Assembly (NCBI RefSeq): GCF_001902145.1
Contig: NZ_MRST01000025.1
Span: 310,001 to 374,000 of the forward strand
Reading direction: 5' to 3'
Origin: Pseudomonas fluorescens
Lineage (GTDB): Bacteria; Pseudomonadota; Gammaproteobacteria; Pseudomonadales; Pseudomonadaceae
DNA: 64,000 nucleotides
Position numbers and translations under genes: made by a program. The notes under the pieces were generated by a model. The model did not search any database. It was not told where the DNA came from and worked only from the letters and a program-made list of their open reading frames with translations. Below are positions 24,501 to 32,228 of the stretch, one piece after another (positions within the stretch are counted from its first letter, which is position 1; each line of letters starts with the position of its first letter).

Positions 24501-26097
24501 TCCTGAAAAAAAAACCAGGCGCCAAGCGCTGTTCGCCGAGCAAGTCCCGATTGAACTGAAGATGAGGGCCCTGGAACTGACGGCCAAAGGCGAGGCTGGT
24601 TTCGATAATGCCATGGGTTTTCGTTACCTCCAGGCAATACTGGATCCAACGCCAGGGAAGAAGTTTGTCAATGGCAACGAAATCACCGTGCGCCCGTTGG
24701 CGCTCATGCGCCTGCCCGGCGCGGTGCCCGATGTGGTCGAAAACATGTTCCTGATCGAACCCAAGGACACCACAGTCGGCCCGCACATTCTTTATCGCCC
24801 ATTGAATTCCAGCGCTCCCCTGCTGCAGTTTCCTTCGCGCCAGGCGCTAATGGAGGCTGTCCAGACACAGAAGGAGCTACAAAAAGACATTCTTGCCTGG
24901 CTGCCTGATGAGACAACCCGCGCCGTCTACAGGCACGATGGCTTTCGCGAACCGCATATGCCGACATATACGCCCGTGTTCACGCCTGCGCCGCCCACAC
25001 TGGCGACTCACGACCTGTCTTCCGAGCTGCAAACCGGGCAACTGATGAGCTACTTGTATGAAGCCAACTCAAGGGCGCTGACATCGCTGGCCGAACACCA
25101 GGCCGTATCCAACGGGGAAAGTCGCTGGGCAAGGATTAAAGAAGGGGCAGGCCTATTACTCAATACGGCATTTCTGTTCATGCCAGAGAGTGCCTTTTTA
25201 ATCGGTATGCCGTTTCAGGCAGACAGTATCATCGGTGATATCGAGACGCTTGACGGGAGCAGGGAAGGAAACAAAGAAGCAGCAGCAACAGACTTATTTA
25301 TCAACACGGCGATGTTATTGCTTCACCTCACAAGAGCACGCCCGACTCAAACCTCCACACGTACTGAAGTCGCGGCCATTCATACGGTACCGCAGGAAAC
25401 ACGCGTAGGTGATTTACCGGCGGCGCCTTCGCCTGAGTCAGCGTTACGTGAAGTGGTTCGGTTGGGCGGTCCATGGAGGGGGTTCAAGGCGATCGATGGC
25501 GACATACAAACCTTCGAGGATACTTACAAAGGCGCCCCACGACTCAATATATTCGGACATGGGACTGAACCGGGCCCCGGAGAGCCCGCGAGAGTCGCAG
25601 GAGCAAACGGCAAGTTCTATTCGGCGCAAGACATCGTCAATAAACTTCGCGCGGAAAAAATTGACTTCAGCAAATATAAAAACATTGTGCTTCGCGTCTG
25701 CTATTCCGGCGCAAACGGCCCGAACTCGCTGGGCGATGAAATCTCCAACCTGACCCAAATACCCACCAAGTCATTCGCAGGTCCTGTGCACATGGATTAT
25801 TTTTTGGGCAAAGACCCGATGGGCCTGTTCAAAACGTTCTATCGGGAATTCAAAGCGAAATACCCCACGCTTTCTCCACGCGACATAAAGTTGCTTGCTG
25901 ACTCGAAAGTGAGGTTGGATTTTGCCAAGAACAACCATCTTAATACGGTGGAAAAGACATCAGGAACGCTGGTGCGATTCAATATTGGCACCCAGAAAGA
26001 ACCTGAGATAGTTGAAGAGCTTGTCGACTACCGGCCACATTACTCCAACCCTGCCATGGACGCGGCCCACGTGTTGCCAGCCAATTCAGCCCGGTAA
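21541..26097 (+). CDS. Very large toxin of the dermonecrotic/membrane-targeted effector type with C-terminal caspase-like peptidase domain
   Basis: 1518 residues with no signal peptide; GGAG ribosome site before the ATG. The long N-terminal and central part shows two related blocks (about 95-240 and 300-450) and an ESGLKRPEWSK/FERRHKGKSF region near 830-875. A segment near 1095-1145 (HILYRPLNS, LQKDILAWL, FREPHMP) is typical of DUF6543-type Pseudomonas toxins. Around 1200-1265 two hydrophobic stretches form a possible translocation hairpin. The C-terminus has a clan-CD style pair, His1340 in IFGHGTEPG and Cys1387 in VLRVCYSG, 47 residues apart, as in CPD/caspase-like peptidases. It stands alone with no immunity or secretion gene beside it. 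Overall identification is by pattern and should be treated as family-level. Confidence 0.72.
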   Translation: MTIPAAAKHVPPSSSQQTPTDTFAWPINPDERLQYDVAQQPENPGRSEPVSRRAPSSPQFLLTQGQVSTLVEKSDAELAQQLSAALMGQVAEELTTNRQSLTAPTLTQVPPFSSFGQAWARFNQALRAEPFATFAKAHHIDLSNFSWNPQEGTMTCMINGSPNSFTEFTPGWSQASADVAAAARELGAPSTTWLRYTGENTPPSYLVGDFYAIARTELTRNPRAVIAALQHADTFPSLVVPDAPLPLDISQQTLRARQAQRSAKETITEATFERSGTLADSSRTPTPAERVEAADREVARECARILTRIGYQRRIDDQSLTFFPFLNVPDDSTYAHTREAFGKCFSSPAFLAFAKEHNLEVSSLFIHLPTGQLEGYVRNPDGSRKSIVFRKSTSPQWAALEPEISSAARKYGRSGSVYEGPVRTQQALDLSMMLDFYGVTRETGSEQKWLEQVAGLIRDGFPSLKKNNPSADTLRGIRELQQATLQTLAGIKTTPTPNVVQATAPISTNKPPVASPVSDIAHRLFNAEPGVQSVVSGLLKDAIDSSLNIDVEQLAFAVPDPDNPGQYIETPLMEMIIDHVAGGAAPVFDSAGKFVDTRADVLARTGKPAGTALPIDRSALQTALSELPGKLNETLRAAKIKYWNEPPFNEPAPGLSADTALSVTPIYAGSRRSMLGQLLHSNLRLASLKSPGLNDIQRETLDTVARFPHGHLNPTDNSKTTVHFMVRTDPANPDSPNFQTPNLFIERKAGDRTLAVLMCEPSAKVTPYASLDAAQQAWEQQNPEAQQPTRTDKPSLKAFDADAFYLQANVMINNGDVNADTDPALIVARQSQESGLKRPEWSKTASDANRFIYHDLLLEMAGFERRHKGKSFGSDIPDISTYIQDQIKALDPPPFHYDIKDLEVIFHTPYGAPASGFGSTQTTTLSFTETFVRNLSGLPKGRVEVRHKPTGIHLAKLGKEGELGKLIQQIDAGKNYPELVRRELLDDPEKKTRRQALFAEQVPIELKMRALELTAKGEAGFDNAMGFRYLQAILDPTPGKKFVNGNEITVRPLALMRLPGAVPDVVENMFLIEPKDTTVGPHILYRPLNSSAPLLQFPSRQALMEAVQTQKELQKDILAWLPDETTRAVYRHDGFREPHMPTYTPVFTPAPPTLATHDLSSELQTGQLMSYLYEANSRALTSLAEHQAVSNGESRWARIKEGAGLLLNTAFLFMPESAFLIGMPFQADSIIGDIETLDGSREGNKEAAATDLFINTAMLLLHLTRARPTQTSTRTEVAAIHTVPQETRVGDLPAAPSPESALREVVRLGGPWRGFKAIDGDIQTFEDTYKGAPRLNIFGHGTEPGPGEPARVAGANGKFYSAQDIVNKLRAEKIDFSKYKNIVLRVCYSGANGPNSLGDEISNLTQIPTKSFAGPVHMDYFLGKDPMGLFKTFYREFKAKYPTLSPRDIKLLADSKVRLDFAKNNHLNTVEKTSGTLVRFNIGTQKEPEIVEELVDYRPHYSNPAMDAAHVLPANSAR

Positions 26098-26105
26098 CGT
26101 GTTGA

Positions 26106-26131
26106 GGCAGGGTTGCCAACACAACCCTGCC
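26106..26131 (+). terminator. Hairpin after the toxin gene
   Basis: GGCAGGGTTG (26106-26115) pairs perfectly with CAACCCTGCC (26122-26131) around a 6-base loop, 9 bases past the toxin stop and before the convergent transporter gene. The T tract is weak (GTCTGATT), so termination is likely but not certain. Confidence 0.65.
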
Positions 26132-26159
26132 GTCTGATTACCAAGACGCAAACACGGCG

Positions 26160-27479
26160 TCAGGCCAGCGCCCCTCTCGCAGACGCCACCACCGGCGTGC
26201 CACCGGTCACGAAGTCCTCCTTGCGCAACACCACCAACGCCACTAACGACACCACCCCGGTCGCCACATAGAAATACCACGGAGAGGTAATGTCCCCCGT
26301 TACCTTGATCAACCAAGTGGAGATCAACGGCGCACTGCCACCGAACACCGCCACCGGCACGTTATAGGCCACCGCAATCCCGGTGGAACGAATCCGCGTC
26401 GGCAGCAGTTCGCTCATCAGCGCATAGGTCGACGACGCGTACAGCCCGAACAAAATCGCCACCGCCATCAACGGCGCGAAGAAGGTCGCCGGGGTGGCGG
26501 TCGGGGCGGATTTGAACAGCCAGAACATCGCCAGGGTCGCCAACGTGCCGATCACCATCAGGAACGGCTTGCGCCCGTACTTATCGGTAAAGGCCCCGCC
26601 AAACGGCATCACGAAGGCCGCCGAGAAGCTGGCGACGAACACGTAGAGCAAGGTGGTGCCGCTGTCGAACTTGAGGATCTTGGCCATGTAGGTCGAGGCG
26701 AAGGTCAGTACCAGGTAGAAGATCGAGCTGTGCAAGGTGATGATAAAGAACACCAGCGCAATCGCCCGTTTCCACTGCCAGACCTCGCGCAGCGGCGCGC
26801 GGGAGGTTTGCCCGGCACGTTGCAGGGCGAGGAACTCGGGGCTGTCTTCGAGCTTGAGGCGGATGTACATGGAGATAAAGCCCAGGGGCGCGGCGATCAG
26901 GAACGGTACGCGCCAGGCCCATTCCTGCATGACCTCGGCGCCCAGCAGCCAAGTCATGCCATTGGCCACGGCGCCACCGAGCAGCAGGCCGAGCACGGCG
27001 GTGACCATCAGCCAGCAGGTGGCAAAGCCGCGGCGACCGGGGCCGGCGTATTCGGAGATAAAGCTGGTGACCGTGCCAATTTCACCGCCCGCCGAGAAGC
27101 CTTGCACGCAGCGCACCAGGATCAACAGGATCGGTGCGGCGATGCCCAGGCTGGCGTAGGTCGGCAACAGGCCCAGCATCACCGTGGAGCCGGTCATCAT
27201 CACCAGCGCCATGATCAGGGTTTTGCGCCGGCCGATCTTGTCTGCCAGCGGGCCAAAGAACAGCCCACCCAGAGGGCGGATAAAGAAGCTCAGTGCAAAC
27301 GCGGCAAAGCTGGCCAACAGGCTGGTAGTGGGGTCGTCGGAGACGAAGAACGCCTGGCCGATATAGACCGCGAGAAAGCCATACACGCCGTAGTCGTACC
27401 ACTCGATCAAGTGGCCGGAGGTGGCGCCCAGAAACGCACGGCGGCGCTTGCGGACGGTGTCTTGTGCGGGATTGCCCAT
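26160..27479 (-). CDS. MFS transporter, metabolite:H+ symporter (MHS) type
   Basis: 439 residues with about 12 membrane helices. The N-terminal block GATSGHLIEWYDYGVYGFLA and the loop FFGPLADKIGRRKTL identify the MHS branch (alpha-ketoglutarate, proline/betaine, shikimate permeases). RCVQGFSAGGEIG is the family's second signature. It is the last gene of a minus-strand operon after a CoA ligase and a thiolase, so it probably imports the carboxylic acid those enzymes process. Confidence 0.87.
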   Translation of the reverse strand: MGNPAQDTVRKRRRAFLGATSGHLIEWYDYGVYGFLAVYIGQAFFVSDDPTTSLLASFAAFALSFFIRPLGGLFFGPLADKIGRRKTLIMALVMMTGSTVMLGLLPTYASLGIAAPILLILVRCVQGFSAGGEIGTVTSFISEYAGPGRRGFATCWLMVTAVLGLLLGGAVANGMTWLLGAEVMQEWAWRVPFLIAAPLGFISMYIRLKLEDSPEFLALQRAGQTSRAPLREVWQWKRAIALVFFIITLHSSIFYLVLTFASTYMAKILKFDSGTTLLYVFVASFSAAFVMPFGGAFTDKYGRKPFLMVIGTLATLAMFWLFKSAPTATPATFFAPLMAVAILFGLYASSTYALMSELLPTRIRSTGIAVAYNVPVAVFGGSAPLISTWLIKVTGDITSPWYFYVATGVVSLVALVVLRKEDFVTGGTPVVASARGALA

Positions 27480-27512
27480 CGTGGGGACTCCTTGTCTGAT
27501 TATCGATCCGTG

Positions 27513-29042
27513 TTAAAGCGCGGCGATACTCGCGGTTTGCAGCCAATGCCGCAAGTCGGTCTTGAGAATCTTGCCGTAGCTGTTCTTCGGCAAGTCGCTG
27601 CGCCACACATATTTTTTCGGTTTTTTGAACGAGGCCATGCGCGCCAGGAACCATGCCGTCAGCTCGCCTTCGTCCAGCGGCTGACCGCTGCGGGTCACCA
27701 CGAAGGCCACCACCGACTCACCCCATTGCGCGTCCGGCTCGCCCACCACGCACACTTCGAACACCTCGGGATGCTGGGCCAGCACTTCCTCGACTTCACG
27801 GGGGTACACGTTGCTGCCGCCACTGATGATCACGTCCTTGGAGCGATCCGTCAGGGTCAGGTAGCCGGCCGGGTCGAGGTAGCCGATGTCGCCGGTCAGC
27901 AGCCAACCGTCCACCAGTGTCTGGCGCGTGGCCTGCGGGTTGCGCCAGTAGCCTTGCATCACCGTGGCGCCACGCACCGCGATTTCGCCGCGCTCGCCGG
28001 TGGGCAGTGGCTGGTGCTCGGCATTGAGAATGCGGATCTCGACACATGCTTGCGCGTGGCCCACCGAGGCGGCCAGGGTGGCCCAGTCGGGACGCTGGCG
28101 CTCGGCGATCAAGGTGCGGGGCAAGACACTGATGGTCATCGGGCTCTCGCCCTGGCCGTAGATCTGCACCAGGCGCGGGCCGAAGGTGTCGACCGCTTCG
28201 CGCAGGTCGGCCAAGTACATGGGGCCGCCGCCGTAGACGATGGTCTTGATGCCGGCGCCGTGATAATCCTGGCGCCGCGCCTGTTCGACCATGCGCTTGA
28301 CCATGGTTGGCGCGGCAAACAACGACACATCGCCCATGTGCTCGGCCAGCCCGAACAGCTCGGCGGCATCGAAGCCATGGGAAGCCGGCACCACATGCCG
28401 GGCGCCGCAGCGCACATGAATGAAGTTGTACAGGCCGGCGCCGTGGGACATGGGCGCGGCATACAGCGCCGCATCGTCGGCGCTCACTTGATCGACATCC
28501 ATGGCGTAGCACAGCGACATGGCGATCAGGTTGCCGTGGGACAGCATTACGCCCTTGGAGCGCCCGGTGGTGCCAGAGGTGTAGAACAGCCAGGCGAGGT
28601 CATGATCCTGGCGGGGCACCGGCTGTTCCAGGCTGGGCCAGCCATGGCTGGGCGGCAGCGGGTGGCCGTCCAATTCCGTGCAATGCACGGGCAAATCCCG
28701 CGATGAAAACACCTGGCCGCCTTCGGTGAAGATCAACCGCGCCTCGGCGTTATCGGCAATCCATGCCGCTTCGCTGGGGTGCAGCTTGGCGTTGATCGGC
28801 ACCGCCACCCCGCCCATCCACCAGATGGCGTAGAGCAGTTCCAGGTAGTCGCAGCTGTTTTTCATCAGCAGCGCCACGGCGTCTCCCGGCACCAGGCCAT
28901 GCTGCTCCACCAGGTGCGCGGCGCGTTGGCGCACGTGGGCGGCGAAGGTGGCGTAGTCGGCCACTTGCACGCTGCCGTCGAACAGCGCCGGGCGTTGCGG
29001 GGCCCGACGCTGGGTGTCGTGCAGCCAGTTGGCGATGTTCAT
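27513..29042 (-). CDS. Acyl-CoA synthetase (AMP-forming)
   Basis: 509 residues of the ANL superfamily. Motifs present are the phosphate loop LFYTSGTTGRSKGVMLSHGN (about 155-175), YGQGESPMT, and the adenylate-binding GWLLTGDIGYLDPAGYL near 380. The C-terminal lysine region SYGKILK is near 495. It activates a carboxylic acid to its CoA thioester using ATP. It starts 3 bases after the thiolase stop and precedes the MHS transporter, defining a three-gene uptake, activation and thiolysis unit. Substrate unknown (fatty, aromatic or terpenoid acid). Confidence 0.87.
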   Translation of the reverse strand: MNIANWLHDTQRRAPQRPALFDGSVQVADYATFAAHVRQRAAHLVEQHGLVPGDAVALLMKNSCDYLELLYAIWWMGGVAVPINAKLHPSEAAWIADNAEARLIFTEGGQVFSSRDLPVHCTELDGHPLPPSHGWPSLEQPVPRQDHDLAWLFYTSGTTGRSKGVMLSHGNLIAMSLCYAMDVDQVSADDAALYAAPMSHGAGLYNFIHVRCGARHVVPASHGFDAAELFGLAEHMGDVSLFAAPTMVKRMVEQARRQDYHGAGIKTIVYGGGPMYLADLREAVDTFGPRLVQIYGQGESPMTISVLPRTLIAERQRPDWATLAASVGHAQACVEIRILNAEHQPLPTGERGEIAVRGATVMQGYWRNPQATRQTLVDGWLLTGDIGYLDPAGYLTLTDRSKDVIISGGSNVYPREVEEVLAQHPEVFEVCVVGEPDAQWGESVVAFVVTRSGQPLDEGELTAWFLARMASFKKPKKYVWRSDLPKNSYGKILKTDLRHWLQTASIAAL

Positions 29043-29045
29043 GGC

Positions 29046-30224
29046 TCAGCTCCGGCGTGCCTGCAGGACCGAGGCGTAGTTGGCCACCGCCATGCCGCCC
29101 ATGTTGAACACCAGGCCGAACTCCGGGTTGGGCACCGCCAGGCCAATCGGCTCGCCGGTCAATTGCCGGAACGCCAAGGCATGCATGGACACCCCCGTGG
29201 CGCCGACGGGATGCCCCTTGGCCTTGAGCCCGCCGGAAAGGTTCACCGGCAAGCGCCCGCCGGCGCGCACCACGCCGCTGTCGAGCACGCGATGGCCTTC
29301 GCCCTTGGGCGCCAGGCCCATGGCTTCGTAGATCAGCAACTCGGCAATGGTGAAGCAGTCGTGCACTTCGGCGAAACTCAGGTCCGCCAGGGTCACATTC
29401 GCCCCGCGCAGCGCTGCATGGATCGCGCGTTGCGGGCCTTCAAAGGCCAGGATGTCGCGCTGGGCGATGGGCAAGGTGTCGTTGACCTGGGTCATCGCCC
29501 GGATTTGCACCTCGCGACGAAACGCCCGCGCACGTTTGGGCGAGGCGAGGATGATCGCGGCGGCGCCGTCGCTGATCAGCGAGCAATCGGTCAGGCGCAG
29601 GGAGTCAGCCACGAACGGGTTGCTTTGGGACACATTGTTGCAGTGTTCGAAATTCATCTCCCGATGCATCTGCGCCAGCGGGTTGGCCATGGCATTGGAG
29701 TGGTTTTTGGTAGCGATGGCCGCCATCGAGCCCAGCGGGCAGTGGTAACGCTCGGCGTATTGGCGGGCGGCGCGGCCGAACAACTGGGGGAAACTCAGGC
29801 CGGCTTCGGCCGGGTCGTTCTGGTAGCCGGCCCCGGCCAAGGCTTGGGTGACCGCGGCGGTGCTGGTGTGGGTCATCTTCTCGGCGCCCACCACCAGCAC
29901 CAGTTCAGCACTGCCGGAGAGGATCGCATTGACCCCCGCCTGGATCGCTGCCGAGCCGGACGCACAGGCGTTTTCACAGCGGGTAGCCGGTTTGAAGCGC
30001 AGCCCGGGGTCGGCTTGCAATAGCAATGAGGCGGCAAACCCGTCGGGCACCAGCCCCGAGTTGAAATGGCCGAGAAACAACGCATCGATCTGCGACGCTT
30101 CAATCTCGGCATCGCTCAAGGCTTCCCGGGTAACCTGGACGATCAGGTCTTCCAGCGTCGTGCCTTCCAGGCGACCAAAGCGGGAGTGACCAGCGGCAAC
30201 AATGGAGACGCAATCAGCAGGCAT
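29046..30224 (-). CDS. Thiolase-family protein (SCP2-thiolase/acetyl-CoA acetyltransferase type)
   Basis: 392 residues from the ATG at 30224. The acylation cysteine is Cys87 in NACASGSAAI, and the GHPVGATG motif carries the active-site His. The usual C-terminal CxG thiolase motif is replaced by NMGGMA, as in the SCP-x/lipid-transfer branch of thiolases. Function is probably thiolytic cleavage of a beta-ketoacyl-CoA. First gene of the operon that continues with the CoA ligase and transporter. A palindrome that may be its operator lies in the gap to the divergent LuxR gene. Confidence 0.85.
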   Translation of the reverse strand: MPADCVSIVAAGHSRFGRLEGTTLEDLIVQVTREALSDAEIEASQIDALFLGHFNSGLVPDGFAASLLLQADPGLRFKPATRCENACASGSAAIQAGVNAILSGSAELVLVVGAEKMTHTSTAAVTQALAGAGYQNDPAEAGLSFPQLFGRAARQYAERYHCPLGSMAAIATKNHSNAMANPLAQMHREMNFEHCNNVSQSNPFVADSLRLTDCSLISDGAAAIILASPKRARAFRREVQIRAMTQVNDTLPIAQRDILAFEGPQRAIHAALRGANVTLADLSFAEVHDCFTIAELLIYEAMGLAPKGEGHRVLDSGVVRAGGRLPVNLSGGLKAKGHPVGATGVSMHALAFRQLTGEPIGLAVPNPEFGLVFNMGGMAVANYASVLQARRS

Positions 30225-30298
30225 AATCAATTTCTTCTGTTCTTGATTCGGACTTTACTTACAATGACCCACCCCTGATCGTGCGCCAATTCGTGTAA

Positions 30299-30318
30299 CT
30301 ACTTACACGGGTAAGTAG
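30299..30318. promoter_or_regulatory. Perfect palindrome between the thiolase operon and its LuxR-type regulator
   Basis: CTACTTAC (30299-30306) and GTAAGTAG (30311-30318) are perfect complements with a 4-base ACGG centre, and the same ACTTAC half occurs again near 30257. It lies 30 bases before the regulator start and about 75 bases from the thiolase start, a good position for control of both. Confidence 0.55.
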
Positions 30319-30347
30319 CGCCCCAGGGCATTGAACAACGAGGCAGG

Positions 30348-30926
30348 ATGCCCATGACCGCGCTAGCCCAGCAATTTCCCGACCTAGAACGCCTGGCGTT
30401 CAAGCTGTCCCCTGCCCCGCAGATCGTCACCAGCGACCGCGTGATACTGGACTGCAACGACGCTTTCCTGAAGCTGTTCGGCTATAGACGCGACGCGCTG
30501 GTCAACCAGCTGACCCTGCTGATCTACCCGTCCCAGGCCGACTACCACGCCATCGGCAAGCGCAGCCATGACTGGCTGCTCGACAGCGACAACGGCTTTT
30601 ATTCCGATGAACGCTTCATGCAGCACCACAACGGCGAAGTGTTCTGGGCCAAGTCCCACGGCTATACCCTCACCCCCAAAGACCCGTTCAAGCTGATGAT
30701 CTGGCACTTCGAACGCCTGGACCGCATGCACCAGGGCACCGGCGACCTCACGCCCCGGGAGCGTGAAATCGCCATGCACATCGTCAACGGGTTCAAATCC
30801 AAGGAAATCGCCCTACGCCTGGCGATCTCCCACCGCACCGTCGAGGTGCACCGGGCGCGGTTGATGAAGAAGCTGCAGGCCAAGACGGTGGTGGAGTTGG
30901 TGTCGAAGATCATTATGGTGGCGTGA
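30348..30926 (+). CDS. PAS-LuxR-type transcriptional regulator
   Basis: 192 residues (or 190 from the second ATG at 30354; both lie close to GAGGCAGG). Residues 20-120 form a PAS-like domain (DCNDAFLKLFGYRRDALVNQ). The C-terminus has the LuxR/FixJ helix-turn-helix LTPREREIAMHIVNGFKSKE followed by SHRTVEVHRARLMKKL. There is no receiver domain, so it likely senses a small molecule directly. Divergent from the thiolase/CoA-ligase/transporter operon and probably controls it. Confidence 0.85.
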   Translation: MPMTALAQQFPDLERLAFKLSPAPQIVTSDRVILDCNDAFLKLFGYRRDALVNQLTLLIYPSQADYHAIGKRSHDWLLDSDNGFYSDERFMQHHNGEVFWAKSHGYTLTPKDPFKLMIWHFERLDRMHQGTGDLTPREREIAMHIVNGFKSKEIALRLAISHRTVEVHRARLMKKLQAKTVVELVSKIIMVA

Positions 30927-31006
30927 CAGATAACGGCTGTTTAACCGATGCCCCGCTCCCACAGAGGTTTGCATCTGGCGCTGACTCTGTGGGCAGTACA
31001 TAACCC

Positions 31007-31097
31007 CTGTGGGAGCTGGCTTGCCTGCGAAAGCGGTCGTGCAGTAACAGATGCAGTCACTGACACGCCGCCTTCGCGAGCAAGCCCGCTCCCACAG
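31007..31097. repeat. Hybrid REPIN
   Basis: The left arm is of the GAGCTGGCTTGCCTGCGA type and the right arm of the TCGCGAGCAAGCCCGCTCCC type, so the two arms of this element come from different REP variants. Confidence 0.78.
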
Positions 31098-31106
31098 TTT
31101 GATCGC

Positions 31107-31221
31107 GGGGTGTCAGGTAGATAAGCGTCGGCTGGCAGGCCGTCATCGCAGCGATGCGGCGACCCGACAAGCCAGCTCCCACATTTAGATTGAGGGGTGT
31201 CAGGTAGATAGGCGTCGGCTG
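31107..31221. repeat. Two direct copies of a 28-base unit flanking a REP arm
   Basis: GGGGTGTCAGGTAGATAAGC plus GTCGGCTG at 31107-31134 recurs with one change at 31194-31221. A solitary REP arm (GACAAGCCAGCTCCCACA) lies between them. The reverse complement of the same unit is found at 39509-39536, again beside REP sequences. Confidence 0.7.
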
Positions 31222-31331
31222 TCTGGGCCGCGTAGCTGAAACGTTCAACCGAGCACGTCCATACAATTCCCCACCGCCCTGCCCCCCTAACCTCACGGCT
31301 TTCGAACCCTCAGAAGCGCTGGAGAACGGGC

Positions 31332-32228
31332 ATGGGTAACACAGCAACCAAGGTATCGCTGGCATTGACGCTGCTGGCAAGTGCGATGATGAACAGCGCG
31401 TTTGCCGCCACCCCGAACGTGGCCGTGGCGCCGCAGTACGACACCAGCCATGTGTATGTGGCACCGGCCGATGTGGACCGTTTTGCCCAGAGTTTCCTCG
31501 CCACCTTCGGCGGCAAAAGCACGCCCCAGGTCGTGGTCAACGTGCTGCCGGTGCCGAGCAGCACCACCTCGCAATTGCTCCAGACCCCGGCGGGCACCGT
31601 GTCCTTGTTCGGCTTTACCACCCCCGTGCCTCACCCGTTCGGCCAGGAACGCAACGGCTATCTGGTCAAGGACATGGACGTGGCCCTCAAGGCGGCGCGG
31701 GACAATGGCGCCGACGTAATCGTCAGCGATTTCCCCGACCCCATCGGTCGTGATGCCGTGGTGCAATGGCCGGGTGGTGTGAACATGCAGCTCTACTGGC
31801 ACACCAAGACCCCGGATTACACCGCCTTCGAAACCGTGCCGGAAAACCGTGTGTATGTGTCCAACGACAGCGCCGAGCGGTTTATCAAGGCGTTCCTGGG
31901 GTTCTCCCACGGCAAGGTAGTGAGCGACGATAAGCACGCCCCAGGCGTTGATGTCGGCCAGGCCGGCGGCCACTACCGCCGCGTTGATATCGAATCGCCG
32001 TTCGGGCGCATGGCGGTGCTGGTCACCAATGGCCAACTGCCCTACCCGTTCGGCCACGACACCACCGGTTATCAGGTCAACGACCTCGCCGCTACCCTAG
32101 GCAAGGCCAGCGGCTCTGGCGCCAAAGTGCTGGTACCGGCATTCGACAGCAAAGGTCGGCGCAGTGCGTTGGTGGAGTTCCCGGGCGGTTATGTCGCAGA
32201 AATCCACCAACTCAGCGCGGCAAAATGA
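31332..32228 (+). CDS. Exported VOC (glyoxalase-like) family protein
   Basis: 298 residues with a signal peptide (LALTLLASAMMNSAFA). The mature protein consists of two similar halves, each with a VOC-type beta-alpha pattern: SHVYVAPADVDRFAQSFLAT in the first, VYVSNDSAERFIKAFLGF in the second, and the matching PFGQERNGYLVKD and PFGHDTTGYQVND. Export is unusual for VOC enzymes, most of which are cytoplasmic. The stop overlaps the next start (ATGA), so it works with the AlgE-like porin. Substrate and catalytic activity are unknown. Confidence 0.75.
   Translation: MGNTATKVSLALTLLASAMMNSAFAATPNVAVAPQYDTSHVYVAPADVDRFAQSFLATFGGKSTPQVVVNVLPVPSSTTSQLLQTPAGTVSLFGFTTPVPHPFGQERNGYLVKDMDVALKAARDNGADVIVSDFPDPIGRDAVVQWPGGVNMQLYWHTKTPDYTAFETVPENRVYVSNDSAERFIKAFLGFSHGKVVSDDKHAPGVDVGQAGGHYRRVDIESPFGRMAVLVTNGQLPYPFGHDTTGYQVNDLAATLGKASGSGAKVLVPAFDSKGRRSALVEFPGGYVAEIHQLSAAK

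Larger units (their letters stand above)
30927..31331. other. 405-base gap with REP-derived repeats
   Basis: No gene is supported. The gap contains a REPIN (31007-31097), a solitary REP arm near 31165-31182, and two direct copies of a 28-base unit at 31107-31134 and 31194-31221. The promoter of the VOC/porin operon probably lies in the last 80 bases. Confidence 0.6.

Noticed and set aside
21541..26097. Type VI or contact-dependent effector
   Set aside because: No PAAR, VgrG, Rhs or CdiA features and no neighbouring immunity or secretion gene; the dermonecrotic/membrane-targeted toxin type fits better.
26730..28706. A 658-codon plus-strand open frame
   Set aside because: It is antisense to the MHS transporter and CoA ligase, with low-complexity Gly/His/Gln-rich translation and no domain.
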